Assembly: GCA_958295915.1 (NCBI GenBank) | Contig: OY282381.1 | Location: 1,572,722 to 1,636,721, forward strand | DNA from: an uncultured Caldilineaceae bacterium | Lineage (GTDB): Bacteria > Chloroflexota > Anaerolineae > Caldilineales > Caldilineaceae | Reading direction: 5' to 3' | Length of the DNA: 64,000 bases | In this document: piece after piece, positions 16,456-25,201 of the stretch | Layout of the letters: every line of letters begins with the position of its first letter | Position numbering within the stretch: position 1 is the stretch's first letter | The notes under the pieces: model-generated | Databases searched by the model: none | Told to the model about the DNA's origin: nothing | What the model saw: the letters and a program-made list of their open reading frames with translations, nothing else | Translations under genes and position numbers: made by a program

Positions 16456-17790
16456 ATGTCAACGCTTGTACGCTCTGTGGCGCAAGGCTCGAAATTGCGA
16501 GCCATCCCCTTTGCCCTTCTAGGGCTTCTTATCTTCGCCCCGTCAGCTTTCGCCCAGGAGGATGCGCCGCTAACTGTGGATGAAGTCGCCTATTCACTGG
16601 ATAACATTATCCTCTTCATCGCTGCGGTGCTTGTGCTCTTTATGCAGGCTGGCTTCGCCATGGTCGAAGCTGGTTTCAATTCGGCCAAGAACACTGTGAA
16701 CATCATGTTCAAGAACATCATCGACCTGGCGAGTGGTGTCTTTTTCTATTTTCTGATTGGCTACAGCCTTATGTATGGCGCGCCTGTACTGGGTGGCTGG
16801 CTGGGTTTTGCCGGCTTAGGCATCGGTTCCACGCCACCGGAAGCACTGCCGGGCAACCTCAATCCTCAGGTTGACTTTCTCTTTCAGGCAGCCTTCGCCG
16901 CTACGGCAGCCACCATCGTTTCCGGCGCGGTGGCCGGCCGCATGAAGGTATCCGGCTACCTGATCTACAGTATCGTCATCACGGCCATTATCTATCCTGT
17001 GAGCGGATACTGGAAGTGGGGCGGTGGCTGGTTGGACGCGCTGGGCTTCTATGATTTTGCCGGGTCACTGGTCGTGCATGCCGTGGGCGGTTTTGCAGCC
17101 CTGGCCGCGATCATCGTTATCGGCCCTCGCATTGGACGCTTCAGCGGGGGTAGGACCACTTCTCTGCCTCCCAGCAACATGGCTCTGGCTGCGCTGGGTA
17201 TCTTCATCCTGTGGATTGGCTGGTACGGCTTCAATCCAGGTAGTCAGCTTGCCTTTACGGGCAAAGCCAACGTAGACATTGTGATGCTGATCGCCACCAA
17301 TACAACACTGGCAGCCGCGACGGGTACGCTGTTGGCGATGCTCTATGGCTGGGTAAAAAGGGGCAAGCCGGATCTCAGCTATACACTGAATGGCGCTCTG
17401 GCCGGTTTAGTGGGCATCACCGCCAACTGTGATTCCGTAACCAATGTCGAAGCGCTGATCATTGGGGCTGTGGCTGGCGTGCTGGTCTGCGTAGGTATGG
17501 AGCTACTGGAAAGCCTGAAGATCGATGACGCGGTCGGCGCGTGGGCGGTGCATGGATTCTGTGGCATTTGGGGCGGTATCGCTACCGGCATCTTCGGAGG
17601 CCACCCCATCGGCGCGCAGATTATCGGCTCGCTTGTTATTCCTGTGTGGGCCTTTGTAGCCTCCTTCGCGCTCTTCACGATTATTAAGAGCCTGGGCCTG
17701 CTGCGGGTCTCGGCGGAAGAGGAGCAGGCAGGTCTGGATCTTTCCGAGCACGGTATAGGCGCTTACCATCTGGCTGGCGAGGAGGTCTGA
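16456..17790 (+). CDS. amt: Ammonium transporter, Amt family
   Basis: The 444-residue protein has a cleavable-looking signal (to about residue 33, FAPSAFAQ) and about eleven membrane segments. Family landmarks include FMQAGFAMVEAGF, the histidine stretches VVHAVGG and WAVHGFCGIWGG, and the pore region around AAFAATAATIVSG. It carries ammonia/ammonium across the inner membrane. I chose ATG 16456 because GAGGAGG precedes it; a longer frame from 16357 has no such signal. No glnK (P-II) gene follows, although the C-terminal tail is of the regulated type. Confidence 0.95.
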   Translation: MSTLVRSVAQGSKLRAIPFALLGLLIFAPSAFAQEDAPLTVDEVAYSLDNIILFIAAVLVLFMQAGFAMVEAGFNSAKNTVNIMFKNIIDLASGVFFYFLIGYSLMYGAPVLGGWLGFAGLGIGSTPPEALPGNLNPQVDFLFQAAFAATAATIVSGAVAGRMKVSGYLIYSIVITAIIYPVSGYWKWGGGWLDALGFYDFAGSLVVHAVGGFAALAAIIVIGPRIGRFSGGRTTSLPPSNMALAALGIFILWIGWYGFNPGSQLAFTGKANVDIVMLIATNTTLAAATGTLLAMLYGWVKRGKPDLSYTLNGALAGLVGITANCDSVTNVEALIIGAVAGVLVCVGMELLESLKIDDAVGAWAVHGFCGIWGGIATGIFGGHPIGAQIIGSLVIPVWAFVASFALFTIIKSLGLLRVSAEEEQAGLDLSEHGIGAYHLAGEEV

Positions 17791-17957
17791 AGCGATCGTA
17801 AAACGGGTGTACTCACCATCTCCCGCTACGAGGAGCATCCGCTGAAAGAAAACTCTGGCTCGTACCTGCCTTAGAAAGAAAAATTCAGTCAGCGCAAGGC
17901 TGGGCCCTAGATATCCTTCCGCTAGGTCGATAGCATAGCATACAAACGAAAAGCGTT

Positions 17958-17997
17958 CCTCCTGCAATCAGCACGTTCGCGGGAGGGAGGCTTTTTC
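17958..17997 (+). terminator. Rho-independent terminator-like hairpin after amt
   Basis: CCTCCTGC (17958-17965) pairs with GCGGGAGG (17979-17986) and is followed by a T-rich run (CTTTTTCTT). It separates amt from the next transcript. Confidence 0.55.
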
Positions 17998-18001
17998 TTC
18001 A

Positions 18002-18030
18002 TTTGCAAGCTCTGTCCCATCGGCTATACT
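18002..18030 (+). promoter_or_regulatory. Promoter of the KARI-like gene and its island
   Basis: TTTGCA and TATACT are spaced 17 bp (or TTGCAA with 16). About 37 bp around it are nearly identical to the promoter region at 45028-45056 ahead of a kinase gene, including CCATCGGCTATACTGTAC. Confidence 0.6.
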
Positions 18031-18181
18031 GTACATCCGCACAAGTGGAGCGGCTATGTCCCCATTGGAATCGATCACGGCCGCATCGGTCAGGAATATT
18101 GCCGATGCGAGAATCTCTCGGAAACCATTCTATGCCGAGAGCGCTTGGGGCATTTAGCTGGCTAAACAAGGAGAGCAGTGT

Positions 18182-19198
18182 ATGAAAATCTACTTTGATG
18201 ACGATGCTTCATTGAAACCACTGGCTGGAAAAACGATAGCCATCCTGGGGTATGGCAACCAGGGACGGGCGCAAGCGCTAAACTTACGCGATAGCGGCGT
18301 CAATGTCGTGGTAGGCAATCGGGAAGATAGGTACGGAGAACAGGCGCGGGCCGATGGATTTGAACTACTGTCTATTCTGGATGCGGCTGCCGCCGGGGAT
18401 TTTCTGTTCATTTTGACCACTGACGAGTCTCAGCCCCTGATTTGGGATGACCAGATCACGCCGGGGATCTGCGCCGGCAACACCTTGGTCTGGGCGAGCG
18501 GATACAATGTTGGCTATGAACTGATCAAGCCTCAGCCGGATGTCGATGTGGCGCTGATCGCGCCCAGGATGACGGGGAATATGGTGCGCGCCTTATTTGA
18601 GCAGGGTAAAGGCGCTATGGCTCAGGCGGCCGTTCACCAGAATGCATCCGGCCATGCTTGGGCGCGGATGATGGCCATCGCCAAAGGCATTGGAGCAACC
18701 CGTGGCGGAGTAATCGAGTCCTCGTTCAGAGAAGAAGCGGAACTCGACCTATTCGCTGAGCAGATTGTCTGGGCCGGGTTGGTGGCCTGGTTTGAAGAAT
18801 GCTTCAAACTGGGCGTAGAGCACGGCTTTTCGCCAGAGTTGATGGTGCTTGAGCTGTATGCTTCGGGCGAGGCTGCGGAGATTCTGGGGTTAATGGCTCG
18901 CAATGGCTTCTACAAACAGATGACGCACCATTCTACGACCAGCCAGTATGGCACCCTCTCGCGAGCCGCTCATCTCATCAACGACGATATACGAGCCAAG
19001 ATGCGCGCTAGCGTGGTCAACGACATCAAGGACGGAGCCTTTATCCAAGAGTGGAGTCAGGAACAAGCTGCGGGATCGAATATTTTAGAGCGGCTCCGAC
19101 AGGCCGCCCTGGCGAATCCTATGAGCCAGGCGGAAGAAGAGGTTATTTCGCTGATGCAGCGTATGGTATCCCTGCCAGAGAGAGACGAGCGGAGATAA
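18182..19198 (+). CDS. ilvC: Ketol-acid reductoisomerase-like protein (divergent KARI subfamily)
   Basis: The 338-residue protein has an N-terminal NAD(P)-binding domain (GYGNQG, residues 23-28) and a KARI C-terminal domain. Metal ligands Asp189 and Glu193 (LDLFAEQ) are kept, and Glu224 aligns with the third. The usual EXXXE is replaced by ELYASGE, so the fourth glutamate (Glu230) is shifted by two. The histidine of the AHGFN motif is Ser106 (ASGYN). KARI converts acetolactate-type ketols to dihydroxy acids in valine/isoleucine synthesis. No ilvN or ilvD is near. The next gene starts on its stop codon (TAATG), tying it to the sugar locus. Confidence 0.8.
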   Translation: MKIYFDDDASLKPLAGKTIAILGYGNQGRAQALNLRDSGVNVVVGNREDRYGEQARADGFELLSILDAAAAGDFLFILTTDESQPLIWDDQITPGICAGNTLVWASGYNVGYELIKPQPDVDVALIAPRMTGNMVRALFEQGKGAMAQAAVHQNASGHAWARMMAIAKGIGATRGGVIESSFREEAELDLFAEQIVWAGLVAWFEECFKLGVEHGFSPELMVLELYASGEAAEILGLMARNGFYKQMTHHSTTSQYGTLSRAAHLINDDIRAKMRASVVNDIKDGAFIQEWSQEQAAGSNILERLRQAALANPMSQAEEEVISLMQRMVSLPERDERR

Positions 19199-20751
19199 TG
19201 ACTCAGTGTCGATCCAACAGCGACGTCCCTATTGACATCGGTTCCCGCCTCGAGTTGATGGTGGACGACTTTCTGATCGCTCGACTGAGCGGCGGCGCTG
19301 AGCTGCGCCTAAACAGACCTGTTCCCCGGGATGTGGCGCTGCGGACGGACGCGCCTTGGGAGGGCAACGCCAGCGGGGGCTTTACTGTATTTCAGGACAG
19401 CGGCCGCTATCGCATGTACTATAGGGGTCAGCATTTCGACTACAGCAACACTGCGCTCAGCACGCCCCGCGGCAAGTTCATCTGCTATGCTGAGAGCAGT
19501 GATGGCATCCACTGGATCAAACCAGAATTGGGTTTGGTACAATTCAACGGTTCGAAGAAGAACAACATCATCATGGATGCCGAACCCATTCTCAATGGCA
19601 TGTTCGCTCCGTTCAAGGATGGGAATCCCGCCTGCCCGCCCGACGCTCGCTATAAGTCGTATGCCCTCATGCGCCGTGGCGATGTGAGAGGGCTATGGGC
19701 ATACAAATCGCCCGACGGCATATACTGGTCGGAGATGAGTGACGGCCCGGTTATTACGCAAGGTCTGCTGGACACACAGAACCTGGCATTCTGGGACGCA
19801 GAGCGCGGCGAGTATCGGGACTACCATCGCAATGAGTTCCGGTTTGCGCAGACAGATGAAGAACCCTACGCATCCCATCCTGCAGGCGGGCGGCAACGCT
19901 GTGAGGATGGGGAGAGATTGCGTGGATCTCGCTACGGCCGGGATATTCTCACCGCCACCTCCTCCGATTTCATCCACTGGACTGAACCCGTTTATGTCAA
20001 CTACAACCAGGGACGACCGAACGAGCTCTATAACAACCAGATTACGCCTTACTACCGGGCGCCGCATCTTTTTCTAGGCTTTCCAGCCCGGTATGTCGAA
20101 CGCCCGTGGTCGGAAGCAATAGAGGATTTGCCGGAAGTCGAACATCGCCGCATGCGCGCCAACATCAGTGAGCGCTACGGCACTGCCTTAACCGATGGCA
20201 TGTTCATGAGCAGTCGCGATGGGCACAACTTCAACCTGTGGCCAGAATCCTTCATTCGGCCGGGCCTGCGGCCCCGGAATAACTGGACCTATGGCGACAA
20301 CTTTCAGAACTGGGGGATCGTGACGACGCGCTCGGCGTTTACGGGATCCCCGGACGAGCTGTCCATCTATGTGGGTGACGGCTATTGGCGCGGCGAGGAG
20401 GGTGTCCTGCGTCGCTACACGCTGCGCGTCGACGGCTTCGTTTCGGTGCAGGCGCCCTTGAGCGGCGGAGAGCTGGTCACAAAACCGCTCACCTTTTCCG
20501 GCCGCGAGTTAGTCCTCAATTTCTCTGCTTCCGCTGCTGGCGGCATCCAGGTTGAGCTTCTGCGCGATCAGATGAACACCCCGATCGCGGGGTTCGGGCT
20601 CGAAGACTGTGTCGAGGTGTTGGGTGACGATCTCGAGCGCGTGGCGCGTTGGACAGGCGGTCCAGACCTGAGTGGTCTGACCGGGGCGCCGATCCGCCTG
20701 CGTTTTATTCTGAGAGATGCGGATCTCTATTCCATCCGCTTTCGCGCCTGA
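19198..20751 (+). CDS. Beta-propeller protein of unknown function, paralogue 1
   Basis: The 517-residue protein begins IDIGSRLELMVDDFLI and has repeated Asp-box-like motifs (SSDGIHWIKPELGL, SPDGIYWSEM, SRDGHNF). It ends in a beta-rich tail (from about 410) with SAAGGIQVELL. The pattern resembles five-bladed propeller glycosidase folds (GH43/GH32/GH130 type), but I cannot assign a family or catalytic residues. It has no signal peptide. The ATG overlaps the stop of the KARI-like gene. Two paralogues follow at 21956 and 23708. The region of residues 220-245 (HPAGGRQRCEDGERLRG) is an insertion absent from the others. Confidence 0.75.
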   Translation: MTQCRSNSDVPIDIGSRLELMVDDFLIARLSGGAELRLNRPVPRDVALRTDAPWEGNASGGFTVFQDSGRYRMYYRGQHFDYSNTALSTPRGKFICYAESSDGIHWIKPELGLVQFNGSKKNNIIMDAEPILNGMFAPFKDGNPACPPDARYKSYALMRRGDVRGLWAYKSPDGIYWSEMSDGPVITQGLLDTQNLAFWDAERGEYRDYHRNEFRFAQTDEEPYASHPAGGRQRCEDGERLRGSRYGRDILTATSSDFIHWTEPVYVNYNQGRPNELYNNQITPYYRAPHLFLGFPARYVERPWSEAIEDLPEVEHRRMRANISERYGTALTDGMFMSSRDGHNFNLWPESFIRPGLRPRNNWTYGDNFQNWGIVTTRSAFTGSPDELSIYVGDGYWRGEEGVLRRYTLRVDGFVSVQAPLSGGELVTKPLTFSGRELVLNFSASAAGGIQVELLRDQMNTPIAGFGLEDCVEVLGDDLERVARWTGGPDLSGLTGAPIRLRFILRDADLYSIRFRA

Positions 20752-20791
20752 GCGGTAGAGTGGCTACTTTGCCTTAAAGGGGGAAAGGCAA

Positions 20792-21928
20792 GTGGAGATC
20801 ACAACCATCGAGACGATCGCCTTGGTCGATCCGGGTAAAGCGGCCGAGACCCTGGTGCGAGTCCATACCGATGCGGGCATCAGCGGCATCGGACAGGCGG
20901 AATCGCCGTCTCTTGTCATTGACGCCATTATTCGCGCTGATGGCGGGCTGGAGGAGATTTTGCGTGGGGAAGACCCGCTGCAAGTCGAGCGTCTTTGGCA
21001 GAAGATGTATGCGTCCACAGGGCTATTTGGCCGGCGCGGGGTCACCATTGCCGCCATCGGCGCGGTGGAAACCGCGCTGTGGGACATCGCTGGCAAAGCG
21101 TTGGGCAAGCCTGTCTGTCAGCTCATCTGGCAGGCCTGCTGCACTGTGAGAGAATCGGGCGAGATCAAAGAGAAAGTGATGCCCTACGCCACCGTGTACC
21201 CGCCCGGAGATGAGGTGAGCGAAATCGTCGAACGGTTTACGTTGGCCAAGGAGCGTGGCTTTCAAGCGATGAAACTGGAAGAATGGCCAGGCGGTTTCGC
21301 CCATATTGGTCCACAGCGGGACGTGGAAATTGTGCGGGCAGTGCGCGAAACGATCGGTGAGACCCGTGATCTGATGATCGACGTGCAGAACTGTTGGTAT
21401 GAGGTGGGCCAAGCGATCGCTTCGATCCGGGCCATCGCGGAGTATCGCCCGTTCTTTATCGAGGCCCCCTTGCCGGCTGACAACCTGGCCGGCCTTGCCC
21501 GTCTGGCCGATGCTGTGGACACCCGCATAGCGGCGGGCGACTGGGGCTTTACCACTCGTTTCGAATTCGATGATCTCATGCAGAAGGGGCGGGTGGATGT
21601 GGTTCAGCCCAGTTCGGTCCGTTCCGGGGGCATGCGAGAAATCAGCCGGATCGCGGAAGCGGCCTATCGCCGTGGGCTGCTCTGCGTGCCGCATGCCTGG
21701 TGTCATATGGTCGGGGTAGCCGCGGAGATCCATCTGGCCGCGGTCTTGCCGAACATGCCCTATTTCGAGATGCCAATCGCCTTTCCGGATTCGCCCATTA
21801 TCTCGGAGCTGCTCGTGCCGGCAATAGAAGTGGACGGTAACGGTCTGATTGAGGTACCCAAGCGACCGGGGCTAGGCTTTGCGCTGAATGAATCGGTGGT
21901 GAAGCGGTTTCGGGTTATGCCGCATTGA
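20792..21928 (+). CDS. Enolase-superfamily protein (mandelate racemase/muconate cycloisomerase-like)
   Basis: The 378-residue protein has the capping domain (1-125) and barrel of the superfamily. Magnesium ligands appear to be Asp197 (MIDVQN), Glu224 (FIEAPL) and Asp250 (AAGDWG, normally Glu). The lysine motif reads KLE at 161-163, and His301 (VPHAW) is present. The usual Asp partner of that histidine is replaced by Ser274 (VQPSS). Members abstract a proton next to a carboxylate, often dehydrating sugar acids. It starts with GTG after AAAGGGGGAAAGG, 40 nt behind paralogue 1. The altered residues make the reaction uncertain. Confidence 0.85.
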   Translation: MEITTIETIALVDPGKAAETLVRVHTDAGISGIGQAESPSLVIDAIIRADGGLEEILRGEDPLQVERLWQKMYASTGLFGRRGVTIAAIGAVETALWDIAGKALGKPVCQLIWQACCTVRESGEIKEKVMPYATVYPPGDEVSEIVERFTLAKERGFQAMKLEEWPGGFAHIGPQRDVEIVRAVRETIGETRDLMIDVQNCWYEVGQAIASIRAIAEYRPFFIEAPLPADNLAGLARLADAVDTRIAAGDWGFTTRFEFDDLMQKGRVDVVQPSSVRSGGMREISRIAEAAYRRGLLCVPHAWCHMVGVAAEIHLAAVLPNMPYFEMPIAFPDSPIISELLVPAIEVDGNGLIEVPKRPGLGFALNESVVKRFRVMPH

Positions 21929-21955
21929 GCGCCCGGATGGGAGGTGTCAAGAAAA

Positions 21956-23437
21956 ATGTCCGACGTCCACAATCGGACCGCTAAGCCGGTCGATATAGGT
22001 TCGCGCTTAGAACTGATGGTTGATGACTACCTAATCGATCAAATGATCGGTGGCGCTGCCCTTCGCCTTCACCAGCCCAAGATGGGTGAAGTGGTCATGG
22101 CCACGGATGAACCGTGGGAAGGAAACGCCTGCCTCTACCGTTCCGTTTTCCAGGATGGCGATCGCTATCGAATGTACTATGGCGCCTACCAATATGATGT
22201 TGGCGAGGGGACGATCAGCTACCCCCATCCTCGATTTCTCTGCTACGCCGAAAGCCAGGACGGCATCCAGTGGACCAAACCGGAACTGGGTCTCGTTTCG
22301 TTCGCTGGCTCCAAGCGCAACAATATTGTACTGACCAGCAATAGCAGTGGACCGGAGATCGCCGCTGATCACGTCGCTGTTATCAAGGATACCAACCCGA
22401 ATCGCGCGCCCGCCGCGCGATACAAAGCCATCGCCGCCAAATACAAAGAGATCCCGCGGGGTCTCTTCGCCTACCAATCGCCGGACGGCATCCACTTCTC
22501 GCCATTGCGGGAGCAGCCCATAATCACCGAAGGCATCTTTGACTCGCTAAACCTGGCCTTCTGGGACGGGCAGCGCGGCCAATATCGGGCCTATTTCAGG
22601 GACTTCCGTGGCGGTCTGGCCAACGGCGTGCGCGACATTCTCACCGCCACGTCGGACGATTTTCTCAACTGGACCGACCCGGCGCGACTTTCCTTTCCCG
22701 GCGCGCCTTCCGAACATCTCTACACCAACCAGATCATGCCCTATGCGCGAGCGCCTCACATATTTGTGGGATTCCCCATGCGGTATGTGGACCGTGGCTG
22801 GACTCATCAGACCGATCGCCTCCCTGGCTTGGCCTTGCGCCGGCGCCGATCTGCCGTAAAGCCGCGCTATGGCAGCGCTGTAACCGATGCTCTCTTTATG
22901 TCCAGCCGTGATGGACTCAATTTCAGGCGGTGGGGAGAAGCTTTCATCCGCCCAGGTCTCAGACCAGTGGACAACTGGGTATATGGCGATAACTGTGTGG
23001 CCTGGGGGCTGGTCGAAACCCAATCAGCTGTTTCCGGCGCGCCCAATACGCTATCGCTCTACACCACCGAAAGCTACTGGACGGGGCATGGCCTCCGCCT
23101 GCGTCGCTACACGTTGCGGATTGACGGCTTCGTATCGGTAAATGCGCCCCTTGAGGGCGGCGAGTTTCGGACCAAGCCCCTCCTCTTTGATGGGGAGAGA
23201 CTGGCGCTGAACTATTCGACGTCAGCTGCTGGCAGTATCCGCGTCGAAGTGCAGGACACAACTGGACGGCCGCAGAACGGATTAGATCTGGCCAACTGTC
23301 CGGAGCTGTTTGGCGACTCTTTGGAGCAAACTGTGCATTGGAACTCAGGCAGTGCCTTGAACCGGCTAGCTGGACAGCCGATACGCCTGCGGTTTGTTCT
23401 GCGGGATGCAGACCTTTATGCGTTTCAGTTTCTCTAG
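21956..23437 (+). CDS. Beta-propeller protein of unknown function, paralogue 2
   Basis: The 493-residue protein is the closest relative of paralogue 1. Shared features are VDIGSRLELMVDDYLI near the start, SQDGIQWTKPELGL, LYTNQIMPYARAPHIF, MSSRDGLNFRRW, FIRPGLRPVDNW and the tail LNYSTSAAGSIRVEV. The ATG at 21956 follows GGGAGG; a GTG at 21944 is less likely. It lies 27 nt after the enolase-type gene, so the pair are probably co-transcribed. There is no signal peptide. A carbohydrate-active or sugar-acid-binding role is inferred only from the fold type and the neighbours. Confidence 0.75.
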   Translation: MSDVHNRTAKPVDIGSRLELMVDDYLIDQMIGGAALRLHQPKMGEVVMATDEPWEGNACLYRSVFQDGDRYRMYYGAYQYDVGEGTISYPHPRFLCYAESQDGIQWTKPELGLVSFAGSKRNNIVLTSNSSGPEIAADHVAVIKDTNPNRAPAARYKAIAAKYKEIPRGLFAYQSPDGIHFSPLREQPIITEGIFDSLNLAFWDGQRGQYRAYFRDFRGGLANGVRDILTATSDDFLNWTDPARLSFPGAPSEHLYTNQIMPYARAPHIFVGFPMRYVDRGWTHQTDRLPGLALRRRRSAVKPRYGSAVTDALFMSSRDGLNFRRWGEAFIRPGLRPVDNWVYGDNCVAWGLVETQSAVSGAPNTLSLYTTESYWTGHGLRLRRYTLRIDGFVSVNAPLEGGEFRTKPLLFDGERLALNYSTSAAGSIRVEVQDTTGRPQNGLDLANCPELFGDSLEQTVHWNSGSALNRLAGQPIRLRFVLRDADLYAFQFL

Positions 23438-23707
23438 TTCGGAGGAAGGAGAGCATACGTCCTCTGGCCGCCCTGGAAAGATAGCTAAGTCCATGGTTCG
23501 CAGTTTTTCGAACCATTTGGGAAATTGGCGATATTCTCTATACCACACCGTCGTAGGGTGAAACACCGAGTGATGAGCATTTAAGAAACTGTGTGGAACA
23601 ACCGCGAAACCTGATGTAGATTTCCATACGGGCGCCCGTTAGCTGACAGTAGAAGAAGCCATTTGCGCGCCGCATTGAATCCTATCGCACCACCAGAGAC
23701 ACGAGAC

Positions 23708-25123
23708 ATGAACTCAATCATAGATATCGGCGCCCGACGCGAGCTCTTTGTAGATAGATACCTCATCCAAAACGTACAGGGGGGGCGCCTCAAACTCCAC
23801 TACCCTGTATCGCAAGGAGTAGCAATCTGGTATGACACACCGTGGGAGAGCGCGGACGGGCATTCTGAGTCGTTCTATACCACAGTACTCAAGGACAGAG
23901 ACATCTACAGGATGTACTATCGGGGTCATGCCTACCTGACCTGCTACGCAGAGAGCCGCGATGGGATCGATTGGACTAAGCCAAGTTTTGGTCTGATCGA
24001 CGCGGGCGGGACGACGGAGAACAACGCGATTTTGACCCATAAGGCTCACCGAGGTTTCTGCGCGTTCGTCGACACCAAACCGGGCATACCGGTATCGGAG
24101 CGATACAAGGCCAATGTCGAGGACACAGACGGCCTCATCGGCTATGTCTCCGGGGATGGCGTACACTGGAAAAAGTTGCAGGACGAGCCAATCGTGCCGC
24201 GGACGTTGCCCAATCATTTTGATTCCCAAAATGTGATGTTCTGGTCGGAGATAGAGAATTGCTACCTGCTCTATGCCCGCTACATGACGGGGAGTGACCG
24301 CATCAGGTCGACCGCCCGCGCAACATCCGCTGATTTCATCCACTGGTCGGATCCGGTTCCGATGGAATACAGTGATACCGGCTCGACAACGCCCTCAGCA
24401 CAGCTCTATACCAATCAGACCCACCCCTATTTCCGAGCGCCCCATATCTATATCTCCCTGCCGGGCCGCATCTTCTTCGAACGTTTGGTCGGTTCGGGCG
24501 ATGAGGCCTATTTTGGCGCGAACGATGGGACGCCTCGAACGCGCAAACCTGGAGACTGCTCCGATGGCGTGCTCCTGACGACGCGCGCGGGTACTCGGAC
24601 CTACGATTTTACGTTTAAGGAGAGCTTCGTCCGGCCGGGGATTGGCTCCGCCAATTGGACAACGCGCACGAACTACCCTGCTCTTGGCGTGGTCCAGACC
24701 GGCCCGGCAGAGATGTCACTTTACGTCAATCGCCACTACGAACAGCGTTCTGCCCACCTGGAGCGCCTGACTCTACGTCTGGATGGATTCGCCTCGGTAA
24801 ACGCTCCGCTGCGAGGCGGAGACGTGACAACAAAGCCCTTGACCTTCGCTGGGAAGCAGTTGGAGCTCAACTATTCGACAAGTGCAGCGGGAAGCATTCG
24901 CGTTGAGCTACTCGGGCGCGAAGGCAAACCAATAGAAGGCTACAGCGTAGGAGAATGCCGTGCGCTAATCGGGGATGAAGTCGAGAGGGTAGTCACTTGG
25001 AATGGCTCCTCTGATCTCTCTTCTCTTGCCGGGAAACCGCTGCAAGTCCGCTTTCACATGCAGGACGCCGACCTCTTCTCGTTCCGCTTTGCCGAGACGG
25101 CGAGCCCTGTGACGCCACAGTAG
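23708..25123 (+). CDS. Beta-propeller protein of unknown function, paralogue 3
   Basis: The 471-residue protein is the most divergent of the three. It starts MNSIIDIGARRELFVDRYLI and keeps CYAESRDGIDWTKPSFGL, QLYTNQTHPYFRAPHIY and the tail LNYSTSAAGSIRVELLGREG. The loop after the fourth blade is rebuilt (GDEAYFGANDGTPRTRKPG). It lies 270 bp after paralogue 2 and 78 bp before the ThDP enzyme. An ATG at 23708 fits the paralogue start; an upstream start at 23663 would add 15 residues. Tail similarity among all three suggests a common C-terminal beta-sandwich. Confidence 0.75.
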   Translation: MNSIIDIGARRELFVDRYLIQNVQGGRLKLHYPVSQGVAIWYDTPWESADGHSESFYTTVLKDRDIYRMYYRGHAYLTCYAESRDGIDWTKPSFGLIDAGGTTENNAILTHKAHRGFCAFVDTKPGIPVSERYKANVEDTDGLIGYVSGDGVHWKKLQDEPIVPRTLPNHFDSQNVMFWSEIENCYLLYARYMTGSDRIRSTARATSADFIHWSDPVPMEYSDTGSTTPSAQLYTNQTHPYFRAPHIYISLPGRIFFERLVGSGDEAYFGANDGTPRTRKPGDCSDGVLLTTRAGTRTYDFTFKESFVRPGIGSANWTTRTNYPALGVVQTGPAEMSLYVNRHYEQRSAHLERLTLRLDGFASVNAPLRGGDVTTKPLTFAGKQLELNYSTSAAGSIRVELLGREGKPIEGYSVGECRALIGDEVERVVTWNGSSDLSSLAGKPLQVRFHMQDADLFSFRFAETASPVTPQ

Positions 25124-25201
25124 AGATGACCAGAGATTCTGCACCCAGCTACCGTACAGTGGACAGAGAAGGCATCAGGCCCCCGAAGTGGAGGTAGTTG
25201 A

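Larger units (their letters stand above)
17791..18181. other. Intergenic region between amt and the KARI-like gene
   Basis: Holds a terminator-like hairpin (17958-17997) immediately followed by a promoter (18002-18030) and a leader of about 150 nt. I find no gene in it. Confidence 0.55.
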
